Assembly (NCBI GenBank): GCA_902591025.1
Contig: CACIZB010000008.1
Location: forward strand, 1 to 33,201
Reading direction: 5' to 3'
From: an uncultured Pelagibacteraceae bacterium
GTDB taxonomy: Bacteria; Pseudomonadota; Alphaproteobacteria; Pelagibacterales; Pelagibacteraceae
DNA length: 33,201 bases
The notes below the pieces were generated by a model. The model was given only the letters and a program-made list of their open reading frames with translations, was not told the DNA's origin and made no database searches. Position numbers and translations under genes: made by a program. Of this stretch, positions 8,323 through 16,057 are shown one piece after another (positions within the stretch are counted from its first letter, which is position 1; the number at the start of each line of letters is the position of its first letter).

Positions 8323-10040
8323 TGCGGAAGTTTAATAAAAAGAAATTACCTAGTCGTCATACATCTTTAGGTGCTGATAGAGCGCCTCATCGTTCTTTTT
8401 ATTATGCAATGGGCGAAACTGAAAAAGATGTCTCTAAACCATTTATTGGTGTTGTATCAACATGGAATGAAGCAGCTCCATGTAATATTGCGTTAATGAG
8501 ACAGGCTCAGTCAGTTAAAAAGGGTGTAAGAGCCTCAGGAGGAACTCCAAGAGAATTTTGTACAATTACTGTAACAGATGGTATTGCAATGGGTCACGAA
8601 GGTATGAAATCTTCGTTAATCTCAAGAGAAGTAATAGCAGATAGTGCAGAACTAACTGTAAGAGGCCATTGTTATGATGCATTAGTAGGTATCGCAGGTT
8701 GTGATAAATCTCTGCCAGGCCTAATGATGTCAATGGTTAGATTAAACGTCCCAAGTGTATTTATTTATGGGGGATCAATACTTCCAGGAAAATATAATGG
8801 CAAAGATGTTACGGTTGTTGATGTGTTCGAGGCTGTTGGAAAACATTCATCAGGACAAATGTCTGCAAAAGAATTAAGAAAATTAGAATTAGTTGCATGT
8901 CCTACAGCTGGAGCTTGTGGAGGTCAATTCACAGCTAACACTATGGCATGTGTGTCGGAGGCAATTGGTTTAGCTTTACCTTATTCAGCAGGAACTCCAG
9001 CACCATATGAAGAAAGAGATAAATATGCAAAAGCAAGTGGAAGAATGGTAATGGAATTATTAGCTAAAAGAATTAAACCAAGAGATATTGTTACAAGAAA
9101 AGCATTAGAAAATGCTGCAACAATTGTTGCTGCAACTGGTGGTTCAACAAATGCAGCATTACATTTACCAGCAATTGCAAATGAAGCTGGGATAAAATTT
9201 GATTTAATGGATGTTGCAAAGATATTTAAAAAAACACCTTATCTTGCAGATTTAAAACCAGGTGGGAAATATGTTGCTAAAGATATGTGGTTAGCAGGTG
9301 GTGTGCCAATGCTTTTAAAAACTCTTTATGATGGTGGTTATATTCATGGTGACTGTATGACAGTGACTGGTAAAACAATGAAAGAAAATTTAAAGGGAAT
9401 AAAATTCAATCCAAAACAAAAAGTTTTAAGAGCATATAACAGACCATTATCTCCAGATGGAGGTGTTGTAGGATTAAAAGGTAATTTAGCTCCAGAAGGT
9501 GGAATTGTTAAAATTGCGGGACTAAAAAAATTACAATTTACGGGAAGAGCAAGATGTTTTGATAATGAAGAAAGTGCAATGAAAGCAGTACAAAGTAGAA
9601 AATATAAAGATGGTGATGTAATTATTATTAGATACGAAGGACCAGTGGGTGGACCAGGTATGAGAGAAATGCTTTCAACAACAGGTGCAATTTATGGTCA
9701 AGGTAAAGGAGAAAAAGTTGCATTAATAACTGATGGAAGATTTTCAGGAGCAACGAGAGGCTTTTGTGTAGGTCACGTAGGACCTGAGGCTGCTTTAGGT
9801 GGACCGATTGCTCTTTTACGTAATGGCGATGTTATTGATATTGATGCTAAGAAGGGAACAATTAATGTTCGATTAACTAGAGCACAATTAGCTTCAAGAA
9901 GACGAAAATGGAAAGCTAGAAAATCTGATTTTGGATCAGGAACTCTTTGGAAATATGCACAAACTGTTGGACCTGCGTATTTAGGAGCACCAACACATCC
10001 AGGTAAGAAAAACGAAGTTAAGGATTATTCAAAAATTTGA
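8322..10040 (+). CDS. ilvD: Dihydroxy-acid dehydratase
   Basis: This enzyme dehydrates 2,3-dihydroxy-isovalerate and 2,3-dihydroxy-3-methylvalerate to the 2-oxo acids, the third step shared by valine, isoleucine and leucine synthesis. It belongs to the IlvD/Edd family and carries an Fe-S cluster. Three likely cluster cysteines are visible: C54 (EAAPCN), C127 (GCDKSLPG) and C199 (in [12 protein letters not shown]). The three-cysteine pattern is that of [2Fe-2S] members. Conserved C-terminal segments include [16 protein letters not shown] and [11 protein letters not shown]. The length of 572 aa is usual for this subgroup. The ATG overlaps the valS stop, and the TGA overlaps the next ATG. Codon use is more G-rich than in neighbours, consistent with high expression. 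Confidence 0.96.
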   Translation: MRKFNKKKLPSRHTSLGADRAPHRSFYYAMGETEKDVSKPFIGVVSTWNEAAPCNIALMRQAQSVKKGVRASGGTPREFCTITVTDGIAMGHEGMKSSLISREVIADSAELTVRGHCYDALVGIAGCDKSLPGLMMSMVRLNVPSVFIYGGSILPGKYNGKDVTVVDVFEAVGKHSSGQMSAKELRKLELVACPTAGACGGQFTANTMACVSEAIGLALPYSAGTPAPYEERDKYAKASGRMVMELLAKRIKPRDIVTRKALENAATIVAATGGSTNAALHLPAIANEAGIKFDLMDVAKIFKKTPYLADLKPGGKYVAKDMWLAGGVPMLLKTLYDGGYIHGDCMTVTGKTMKENLKGIKFNPKQKVLRAYNRPLSPDGGVVGLKGNLAPEGGIVKIAGLKKLQFTGRARCFDNEESAMKAVQSRKYKDGDVIIIRYEGPVGGPGMREMLSTTGAIYGQGKGEKVALITDGRFSGATRGFCVGHVGPEAALGGPIALLRNGDVIDIDAKKGTINVRLTRAQLASRRRKWKARKSDFGSGTLWKYAQTVGPAYLGAPTHPGKKNEVKDYSKI

Positions 10041-11230
10041 TGAAAATTCGCCCAGTTATTCTATGTGGTGGAGCTGGCACAAGACTTTGGCCTAACGCTA
10101 AAAAACATCAAGCTAAACAATTTATAGATTTTGGTAATTGGACATTACTAGGTAAAACTTTAGAAAGAGTTAAAGCATCTATATATGATGCTCCAATTAT
10201 TAGTACTAATGCAAAATATTTAAAACAAGTAAAACAACATTTAAAGAAACACAAAATAAGAAAATTTAAGATAGTTTTAGAACCTGCTAAAAGAAATACA
10301 GCACCAGCTATATTAAGTACGGCATTAATAAAGGATATACCTAATGAACAACCTTTAATGTTTTTAGCCGCTGATCATCTAATAGAGAAGGTTGGTTTAT
10401 TTAATAAAGCTATCAAAAAAAATCAAAAGAAACTTACTCATAATAATATCTTTATTTTTGGTATTAAACCCACAATGCCATCTAGTGAATTTGGTTATTT
10501 TTTAACAAAAAATAATAGAGTTTCTAGATTTGTAGAAAAACCTAAAGCGGCAAAAGCTAAACAAATAATTAGTAAAAAAGGTTATTGGAATTCTGGAATG
10601 TTTTATATGAGAAAAGACTCCATTATTAATAATTTTAAGAAATACCAGCCAAATATTTATCGAAACTGCAATAACGCTTTAATAAAAGCAAAATATAAAA
10701 GTAACGTGTATTATTTAAACAAACAAGCATTCACCAAAGCAACAGCTAAGTCTTTTGACTATGCAATATTAGAAAAAACTAAAGATATAAATGCTATCAA
10801 GTTAGATATTCCTTGGTCTGATTTAGGTTCTTGGAAAGAAATCTGTAAGATGTATGGACGAAATAAAAGACAATATTTTAAAAAGAAAAATGTATTTCAT
10901 AGACCTTGGGGTAGTTATGTTAATCTATTCAATGGTAAGGAATTTCTAATTAAAGAATTATATGTAAAACCAAAAGGTATATTAAGTCTTCAAAAACATC
11001 ATCACAGAGCTGAACACTGGGTAGTAACCCAAGGTAAACCTAAAATTACTTTGAATAAGAAATATTTTACAATGAAACCTGATGAAACTATTTTTATACC
11101 ATTAGGTGCAATCCATAGAATAGAAAACCCATATAAAAAACCAGTAAAAATAATTGAAGCACAAGTAGGCTCAATTTTAAAAGAAACTGATATAGTTAGA
11201 TACCAAGATATTTATGGAAGAATAAAATAA
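10040..11230 (+). CDS. manC: Mannose-1-phosphate guanylyltransferase with mannose-6-phosphate isomerase domain
   Basis: The enzyme makes GDP-mannose from mannose-1-phosphate and GTP, for surface polysaccharide synthesis. The nucleotidyltransferase signature CGGAGTRLWP is at residues 9-18. The sugar-nucleotide motifs FVEKP and WNSGMF follow. The C-terminal cupin (about 280-396) has RPWGSY, the metal-ligand stretch QKHHHRAEHW and PLGAIHRIENP, as in type II mannose-6-phosphate isomerase domains. At 396 aa it is compact compared with about 470 aa for typical ManC. I start at ATG 10040, which overlaps the ilvD stop as TGATG. A TTG three bases upstream is possible but less likely. The gene converges tail to tail with the lipid kinase gene with no spacer. 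Confidence 0.9.
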   Translation: MKIRPVILCGGAGTRLWPNAKKHQAKQFIDFGNWTLLGKTLERVKASIYDAPIISTNAKYLKQVKQHLKKHKIRKFKIVLEPAKRNTAPAILSTALIKDIPNEQPLMFLAADHLIEKVGLFNKAIKKNQKKLTHNNIFIFGIKPTMPSSEFGYFLTKNNRVSRFVEKPKAAKAKQIISKKGYWNSGMFYMRKDSIINNFKKYQPNIYRNCNNALIKAKYKSNVYYLNKQAFTKATAKSFDYAILEKTKDINAIKLDIPWSDLGSWKEICKMYGRNKRQYFKKKNVFHRPWGSYVNLFNGKEFLIKELYVKPKGILSLQKHHHRAEHWVVTQGKPKITLNKKYFTMKPDETIFIPLGAIHRIENPYKKPVKIIEAQVGSILKETDIVRYQDIYGRIK

Positions 11231-11238
11231 TTATTTTA
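11223..11238. repeat. 16-bp palindrome across the convergent manC and lipid-kinase stops
   Basis: TAAAATAA (11223-11230) is directly followed by its reverse complement TTATTTTA (11231-11238). The centre falls exactly between the two stop codons. It is all A/T and loopless, so it is a poor terminator. It may be a consequence of the two abutting stop codons. Confidence 0.4.
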
Positions 11239-12115
11239 CAAGAAAATTCACTTTTTTATTTGATAGATTTAAATGAATTTTTTTATATGAACCAAAATTA
11301 TCTCCATCAATTTGAACAGGTATCAAATCATTTCCATCAATTGTAATGTTTTGTGCATAAGTAGTAATAACATTTTTATTTTTACTTAAATCACCATTAA
11401 GAATTATTAAAAAAATTGAATATAATAAACTAATCCTAGTCAAATCTTTAAATACATAGGTGACTAATTTCTCTTCAAAAATATTTGTTTTATTTATTTT
11501 ATGATGTCCAGCGTAATATTTGGTATTTGAAGATAATATCCAGTCTGCTTGATAAAATTGACCATCAAAAGTGACATTTAACTTTTTATTATTCATAAAC
11601 AAGAAATATTGAAAACCTTTGATACCAAATATAATTTTACCTAGAATCTTTTTAATTTTTGAATTAATTGAATGAACAATTTTTGCATCCCATCCTATAC
11701 CAGCCATTAAAAAGAAATAATTATCGTTAATTTTTACAAGATTAGAGGATTTATAATTATTAGAAACCAACACATTTACTATATCATCAACTTTTTTATT
11801 CATTGATAATTCAGCTTGAAGCAAATTTGCAGTGCCAGCAGGAATATAACCTATGGCAAAATCGTCTTTAAAATCAAAATTATTTTTAATTAATTCATTA
11901 ATCGCAAAAGAAACTGAACCATCACCACCAGCTACTATTAGTCGATCATAATTTTTTTGATTAAAATTTTTGAAAATTTTCTTAGCTTGATTTATTGTTT
12001 TTGTTTCAAAGTAGTCTACAGAAATATTCTCTTTTAACTTAGATAAAATCCTATTTATGAATATAGATTTTCTTCCAGAGGAAGAATTTAAATTATAAAT
12101 CAAACAACATAACAT
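11231..12115 (-). CDS. Diacylglycerol kinase-like lipid kinase (DagK/YegS family)
   Basis: This is probably a soluble or peripheral-membrane kinase that phosphorylates diacylglycerol or a related lipid to return it to phospholipid synthesis. The catalytic DAGK domain shows GGDGS at residues 63-67 and PAGTAN at 92-97. The N-terminal YNLNSSSGR replaces the common NPxSG segment. At 294 aa it has normal length for the family. A Shine-Dalgarno AAGGAT (complement of 12121-12126) precedes the ATG. It is divergent from the plcP-like gene across a 98-nt region that holds a Pho-box array. PlcP releases diacylglycerol, so a kinase next to it suggests a recycling or balancing role. Substrate preference (diacylglycerol, sphingoid base or other lipid) cannot be told from sequence. 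Confidence 0.85.
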   Translation of the reverse strand: MLCCLIYNLNSSSGRKSIFINRILSKLKENISVDYFETKTINQAKKIFKNFNQKNYDRLIVAGGDGSVSFAINELIKNNFDFKDDFAIGYIPAGTANLLQAELSMNKKVDDIVNVLVSNNYKSSNLVKINDNYFFLMAGIGWDAKIVHSINSKIKKILGKIIFGIKGFQYFLFMNNKKLNVTFDGQFYQADWILSSNTKYYAGHHKINKTNIFEEKLVTYVFKDLTRISLLYSIFLIILNGDLSKNKNVITTYAQNITIDGNDLIPVQIDGDNFGSYKKIHLNLSNKKVNFLVK

Positions 12116-12123
12116 AATTAATC

Positions 12124-12152
12124 CTTAAAAAATTTTTAACAAATTTGTAATA
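12124..12152 (+). promoter_or_regulatory. Putative PhoB box upstream of plcP-agt
   Basis: Three 7-mers repeat with an 11-nt period: CTTAAAA (12124-12130), TTTAACA (12135-12141) and TGTAATA (12146-12152). Both spacers are AATT. A -10-like GATAAC follows at 12162-12167, nine nt after the last unit, matching the spacing of PhoB-activated promoters. The last two units are the same type as in the pstS promoter. The first unit overlaps the ribosome binding site of the divergent lipid-kinase gene, so binding could affect both directions. Confidence 0.68.
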
Positions 12153-12213
12153 TTCAAATGAGATAACAATTAGATGATTCGTGTTACAGTTGTATTAAAA
12201 TATAGGTCTTTAA

Positions 12214-13026
12214 ATGCCTAATTTACTTAAATATAAAAGTATATTTATTTCTGATGTTCATTTAGGTACCAAGGGTTGTCAGGCGAAAAAACTTTTAGAG
12301 TTTTTTAAAAACTCAAGATCCGAAAATCTTTATCTTGTAGGGGACATTATAGATATCTGGGAAATGCAAAAAAGTTTTTTTTGGCCTCAAGAACATAATG
12401 ATGTAATCCAAAAAATTTTAAGAAAAGCTAGACATGGTACCAAAGTTTTCTACATAATGGGTAATCATGACGAAATGTTAAGAAAATTTATTCCAATGCA
12501 TTTTGGTGACATCCATATGGTTAATAGAGTTGTTCATGAAACAAATGCAGGAAAAAAATATGTTGTTGTTCATGGTGATGCTTGGGATGGTGTTATGAAA
12601 CATGCTAAATGGTTATCTAAACTTGGATCAATAGCCTATAATTTACTATTAAAATTAAATGTAATAATTAATTTTTTTAGAAGATTGAGAGGAAAAGAAT
12701 ATTGGTCTCTTGCAAAATTTTTAAAGTATAAAGTCAAAAATGCAGTTAAATATATTGGTGAATATGAAAAAACACTTTCAGATTATGCAAAAAGAAAAAA
12801 ATTTGATGGAATTATTTGTGGCCACATCCATCATGCTGAGGATAGAGACTTTAATGGGGTCAATTATTTAAATTGTGGAGACTGGGTTGAATCTTGTACC
12901 GCATTAGCCGAAAATTATGATGGTAGTTTTGAAATATTATATTGGGACAAAATAAGAGAACAATATTTAGACGATAAAGAAATAATTGAACCAATTAAAA
13001 CTGAAGAATTAAAAAAAGCTTCATAA
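12214..13026 (+). CDS. plcP: Metallophosphoesterase, probable PlcP-type phospholipase C for lipid remodelling
   Basis: This is a calcineurin-like phosphoesterase with a complete di-metal site: D14 and H16 (SDVHLG), D44 (GDIID), N84-H85-D86 (GNHDE), H120 and the GDAWD segment, and H204/H206 (GHIHH). The family includes UDP-2,3-diacylglucosamine hydrolase (LpxH) and the alphaproteobacterial PlcP, which removes the head group of phospholipids during phosphate starvation to give diacylglycerol. I prefer PlcP because the next gene, four bases away, is an Agt-like glycosyltransferase, a Pho-box array lies upstream, and the phoR/pst cluster follows. A role in lipid A synthesis is the main alternative. 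The length of 270 aa fits. The ATG has only a weak ribosome binding site. A membrane-facing cytoplasmic location is expected. Confidence 0.85.
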   Translation: MPNLLKYKSIFISDVHLGTKGCQAKKLLEFFKNSRSENLYLVGDIIDIWEMQKSFFWPQEHNDVIQKILRKARHGTKVFYIMGNHDEMLRKFIPMHFGDIHMVNRVVHETNAGKKYVVVHGDAWDGVMKHAKWLSKLGSIAYNLLLKLNVIINFFRRLRGKEYWSLAKFLKYKVKNAVKYIGEYEKTLSDYAKRKKFDGIICGHIHHAEDRDFNGVNYLNCGDWVESCTALAENYDGSFEILYWDKIREQYLDDKEIIEPIKTEELKKAS

Positions 13027-13029
13027 TTA

Positions 13030-14037
13030 ATGAAAATTTTAATTGCTACAGATGCATATTTTCCACAAGTAAATGGTGTCGTAAGAACCTTACATGAAAC
13101 AGGCAATGTATTAAAAGAACAAGGTCATAGAATAGAATATATTACACCTGACTTATTTTTTACTTTTCCGATGCCGAAATATAATGAAATTAAGTTGTCT
13201 ATAAATGTATGGCCAAGAGTTGGTAATTTAATAAAGAAAATCAATCCAGATGCAATTCATATCGCTACCGAAGGCCCGATAGGCACTATGGCAAGAAGAT
13301 ATTGTTTAAAAAATAATCTAAAGTTTACTACGAGTTTCCATACAAGATTTGATAAATATCTAAAACTTTACTTTCCTATTATACCAGCAAAATGGGCTGA
13401 AAAATTCTTAGCAAATTTTCATAATAAGGCTGAGAGAATTTTAGTAACTACAGAGTCTATGAGAAAAGAATTAATCGATATAGGTATAGATGACAATAAA
13501 ATGATTACTTGGACTAGAGGAGGAAATCATGGAGCTTTTAAGAACCCTAAAAAAATTGATTTACCTCATAAAAGACCTATTTGGATTTATGTTGGAAGAG
13601 TTGCAGTTGAAAAAAACATAAGAGCTTTTTTAGAATGTGATTTAGAAGGTACAAAAATAATTATAGGAAAAGGACCTGATTTAAAAAAATTGAAAAAAGA
13701 ATTCCCTAAAGATATTTTTTTAGGAGAAAAAACAAATGGTGAATTAGCATCACATTTTGCATCCTCTGATGTTTTTGTTTTCCCTAGTAAAACAGATACA
13801 TTTGGAATTGTAGTTACAGAAGCTTTAAATTGTGGAACACCTGTTGCTGCGTATCCTGTTCCAGGTCCTAAAGATATATTTGAAGGATCCAAAATAAATT
13901 GTTTAGATGATGATCTTAAAGTATCAGCCCAAAAAGCTTTAAAAGTTGACAGAAATGATTGTCTTGAATTTGCAAAAAAATTCACTTGGGAAGAAACAGC
14001 AAAAATATTTTTTAACAATATTTCACCAAATCATTAG
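13030..14037 (+). CDS. agt: GT4-family glycosyltransferase, probable diacylglycerol glycosyltransferase (Agt-like)
   Basis: This is a GT-B fold glycosyltransferase of family 4. The N-terminal domain opens with TDAYFPQVNGVVRTL, and a His in TSFHTRFDKYL lies in the acceptor region. The C-terminal nucleotide-sugar domain has YVGRVAVEKN and the E-x7-E type segment TDTFGIVVTEALNCG, with E264 as the likely second Glu. The length is 335 aa. In low-phosphate alphaproteobacteria Agt adds glucose or glucuronic acid to the diacylglycerol made by PlcP, giving phosphorus-free membrane lipids. The gene starts four bases after plcP, so the pair is one operon. The sugar donor cannot be read from sequence. 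A mannosyltransferase of similar fold is the alternative. Confidence 0.82.
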   Translation: MKILIATDAYFPQVNGVVRTLHETGNVLKEQGHRIEYITPDLFFTFPMPKYNEIKLSINVWPRVGNLIKKINPDAIHIATEGPIGTMARRYCLKNNLKFTTSFHTRFDKYLKLYFPIIPAKWAEKFLANFHNKAERILVTTESMRKELIDIGIDDNKMITWTRGGNHGAFKNPKKIDLPHKRPIWIYVGRVAVEKNIRAFLECDLEGTKIIIGKGPDLKKLKKEFPKDIFLGEKTNGELASHFASSDVFVFPSKTDTFGIVVTEALNCGTPVAAYPVPGPKDIFEGSKINCLDDDLKVSAQKALKVDRNDCLEFAKKFTWEETAKIFFNNISPNH

Positions 14038-14059
14038 TTAATTTTTCCTTAATTTATTT

Positions 14060-14077
14060 GCATTAAAAAGTGTAATG
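14060..14077 (+). promoter_or_regulatory. Weak Pho-box-like element before phoR
   Basis: GCATTAA (14060-14066), spacer AAAG, TGTAATG (14071-14077). The second half resembles the TGTAATA unit and the spacer equals the first spacer of the pstS box, but the first half fits poorly. TTTGCAT (14057-14063) and ATGCAAA (14078-14084) also form a separate inverted repeat here. Read-through from agt could equally express phoR. Confidence 0.3.
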
Positions 14078-14102
14078 ATGCAAAATTAAGCCATCTAAAT
14101 TT

Positions 14103-15248
14103 ATGGAATATTTCGTCATTCTACTTATAGTTGTGATAGTTTATCTTCTCTATTTACTTAATCAAAAAAAAAATAAATCAATAAATACCGCTACAATAGT
14201 TAATAAAAGAGAAGAAAAAACAAAAAGAGTAATTATTGATGAGCTTGAAGATCAATTTTTTGCATTAAATAAATTTAACATAATTAAATATGCCAATCCA
14301 AGTGCATTAAAAAGATTTGGAAGTAATTTAATTGATAAAAACATATCTTCTATAATTCGAAAACCAGAATTAATAGAAAATATTGAAAAAGCTATCGTAG
14401 AAAATAAAACAAAAAATATTGATGTTGAAATAGACCTCCCATCATATCAATTCTATAAAATTTATATTATTCCTGGCCCAACTCATTTGTTTACTGAACC
14501 AGACTCTGTTGTGTTATTTTTAAAAGATTTTACTGAAATTACAAAAGCACAAAAATTTAAAACTGATTTTGTAGCAAATGTAAGCCATGAATTAAGAACA
14601 CCTTTAATGGCAATCAAAGGATCACTAGAAACAATTGAGGGCCCAGCGTCTGATGATGAAAAGGCTAAAAAAAAATTTATGAAAATAATGACTGATCAAT
14701 CAAATAGAATGGAAAATTTAATTAATGATCTTTTAATACTCACAAGAATTGAATTAGAAGAACACATAAGGCCAAACTCTTTAGTTGATATAAATGATCT
14801 TTTCAAAACAATCATCAGTAATTTTGAGATTGTTTTAAAAAGAAAGAAATTAAATATTAATTTATCTCTCGCCAATCCAACAGTTGTTATTGGAGATGAA
14901 AAAAAATTACAAACTGTTTTTTCTAATCTTTTAGATAATGCAATTAAGTATTCAAAGGAAAATAAGTCTATTTTTATATCAAGCAAAATTAGCGATGGTA
15001 AATTGTTAGAAAAAAATTTTATGATCAGCATTAAAGACGAAGGTGTTGGCATTCCTCAAAGATATATTTCTAGAATTACAGAAAGATTTTTTAGGGTAGA
15101 TCTTGAACAAAGTAACAAGGTTGGTGGAACCGGTTTAGGATTAGCTATTGTTAAACATATAGTTACTCAACATCGTGGACACTATGAGATTCTAAGTGAG
15201 GAAAACCAAGGAACTGAAATTCAAATTTATTTACCAGCGAAAACTTAA
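14103..15248 (+). CDS. phoR: Phosphate regulon sensor histidine kinase PhoR
   Basis: This inner-membrane sensor kinase phosphorylates PhoB when phosphate is scarce. One membrane helix lies at residues 2-20. A PAS-like domain follows (about 45-145, with FFALNKFNIIKYANPSALKRFG). The dimerisation domain carries the phospho-accepting H162 in NVSHELRTP. The ATPase domain shows the N box (LLDNAIKYS), G1 (DEGVGIP) and G2 (GGTGLGLAIV). The size of 381 aa fits PhoR with a single anchor and a very small periplasmic part. Its cognate regulator PhoB is encoded seven genes downstream, so the two-component pair flanks the transporter. The identity as PhoR is from this context. The domain order alone would also fit other PAS kinases. 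Confidence 0.92.
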   Translation: MEYFVILLIVVIVYLLYLLNQKKNKSINTATIVNKREEKTKRVIIDELEDQFFALNKFNIIKYANPSALKRFGSNLIDKNISSIIRKPELIENIEKAIVENKTKNIDVEIDLPSYQFYKIYIIPGPTHLFTEPDSVVLFLKDFTEITKAQKFKTDFVANVSHELRTPLMAIKGSLETIEGPASDDEKAKKKFMKIMTDQSNRMENLINDLLILTRIELEEHIRPNSLVDINDLFKTIISNFEIVLKRKKLNINLSLANPTVVIGDEKKLQTVFSNLLDNAIKYSKENKSIFISSKISDGKLLEKNFMISIKDEGVGIPQRYISRITERFFRVDLEQSNKVGGTGLGLAIVKHIVTQHRGHYEILSEENQGTEIQIYLPAKT

Positions 15249-15288
15249 ATTTAAAAAATATTATATTGTAATAGTTTTAGAAGGTTTT

Positions 15289-15306
15289 TTTAACAATTCT
15301 TTACTT
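15289..15306 (+). promoter_or_regulatory. Weak Pho-box-like element before the secreted unknown
   Basis: TTTAACA (15289-15295), spacer ATTC, TTTACTT (15300-15306). The first unit and the spacer equal parts of the pstS box. The second unit is poor. A lone TGTAATA at 15267-15273 is in phase (two 11-nt turns upstream). The -10 is not clear. Confidence 0.3.
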
Positions 15307-15339
15307 GATTAATGTTAATCTTTTAATTAATTTTTTTAT

Positions 15340-15948
15340 ATGGTTAAAATATTCAAAAATATTTTGATTTTTGCTTTTTTATTAAGCTCTATAACAACAA
15401 GTGTTTTTTCTAAAGATATCACAACATTATTAAGAAATCAGCAACTTACAGTTTTTGATATTGGAATTTTTAGATTAGAGGCAGATTTGAAAACTTCATA
15501 TCCTTCTATTAAAGATCATTTAGACGTTACTGAAGCTGAATTTTATACAGACGTAGTTACCTCGTATTCTAAAAATTCAATTGATTTAATTGTTTCTGTT
15601 CCTATGAATAGAAATCTCAAGAAGGAAAATTATTTTTCAGATTCTTTTAGATGTAGGAATATTTTTAATTCTGTAAGAGATTTTTTATTGAGGAATGAAA
15701 ATTTGAGTAATTATAGATATACTATGGCTACAAGCTATTTAACCTCTATATTTTCAACCCCAAGTTCATGGCCAAGCTGGAGATATGATGAAGAAATTAG
15801 AGAGGAATTAGTAAACTTAGTAAAACTAGAAATAACTTTACGTCCAACCAAAGAACTAGCTCTTAATGAACAGGTAAACCCTATTTCATGTATTGGTGGC
15901 TTAGAAACTGATATTGATCAAATAATTATATCAAAAAAATACAACTAA
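15340..15948 (+). CDS. Secreted protein of unknown function in the pho cluster
   Basis: I do not recognise the family. Residues 1-24 look like a signal peptide (Lys-containing start, hydrophobic FAFLLSS stretch, likely cleavage near VFS-K), so the product is probably periplasmic. The mature part of about 178 aa has mixed helix/strand composition and two cysteines (FRCRN near residue 104 and ISCIGG near 186) that could form a disulfide. The spacing of conserved-looking aromatic residues (SSWPSWRY) suggests a folded domain. No membrane helix other than the leader was seen. It sits alone between phoR and pstS, preceded by a weak Pho-box-like element and followed by the strong pstS Pho box, so a role in phosphate scavenging or sensing is plausible but unproven. 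The ATG lacks a clear ribosome binding site. Confidence 0.75.
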   Translation: MVKIFKNILIFAFLLSSITTSVFSKDITTLLRNQQLTVFDIGIFRLEADLKTSYPSIKDHLDVTEAEFYTDVVTSYSKNSIDLIVSVPMNRNLKKENYFSDSFRCRNIFNSVRDFLLRNENLSNYRYTMATSYLTSIFSTPSSWPSWRYDEEIREELVNLVKLEITLRPTKELALNEQVNPISCIGGLETDIDQIIISKKYN

Positions 15949-15959
15949 AAAGTTAGCTT

Positions 15960-15988
15960 TTTAACAAAAGTGTAACAATTCTGTAATA
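15960..15988 (+). promoter_or_regulatory. Putative PhoB box of pstS
   Basis: Three direct repeats in 11-nt phase: TTTAACA (15960-15966), TGTAACA (15971-15977) and TGTAATA (15982-15988), with 4-nt spacers. A -10-like AATAAA lies exactly 10 nt further on (15999-16004), as in PhoB-activated promoters. The position before the phosphate-binding-protein gene, the period and the repeat order make this the best Pho box in the window. The sequence differs from the CTGTCAT consensus known from enterics and rhizobia. Confidence 0.82.
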
Positions 15989-16057
15989 TTAAAGATTCAA
16001 TAAATTTATACGAGTCAATCATCTTTTAATTAATAAATAACGAAAGGATTAAAGATA

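Noticed and set aside
10037-10039. TTG as start of manC
   Set aside because: The adjacent ATG at 10040 gives the usual TGATG overlap with ilvD.
12214-13026. Assignment as LpxH (lipid A synthesis)
   Set aside because: Same fold and motifs, so not excluded, but the neighbouring Agt-like gene, Pho-type array and pho cluster favour PlcP.
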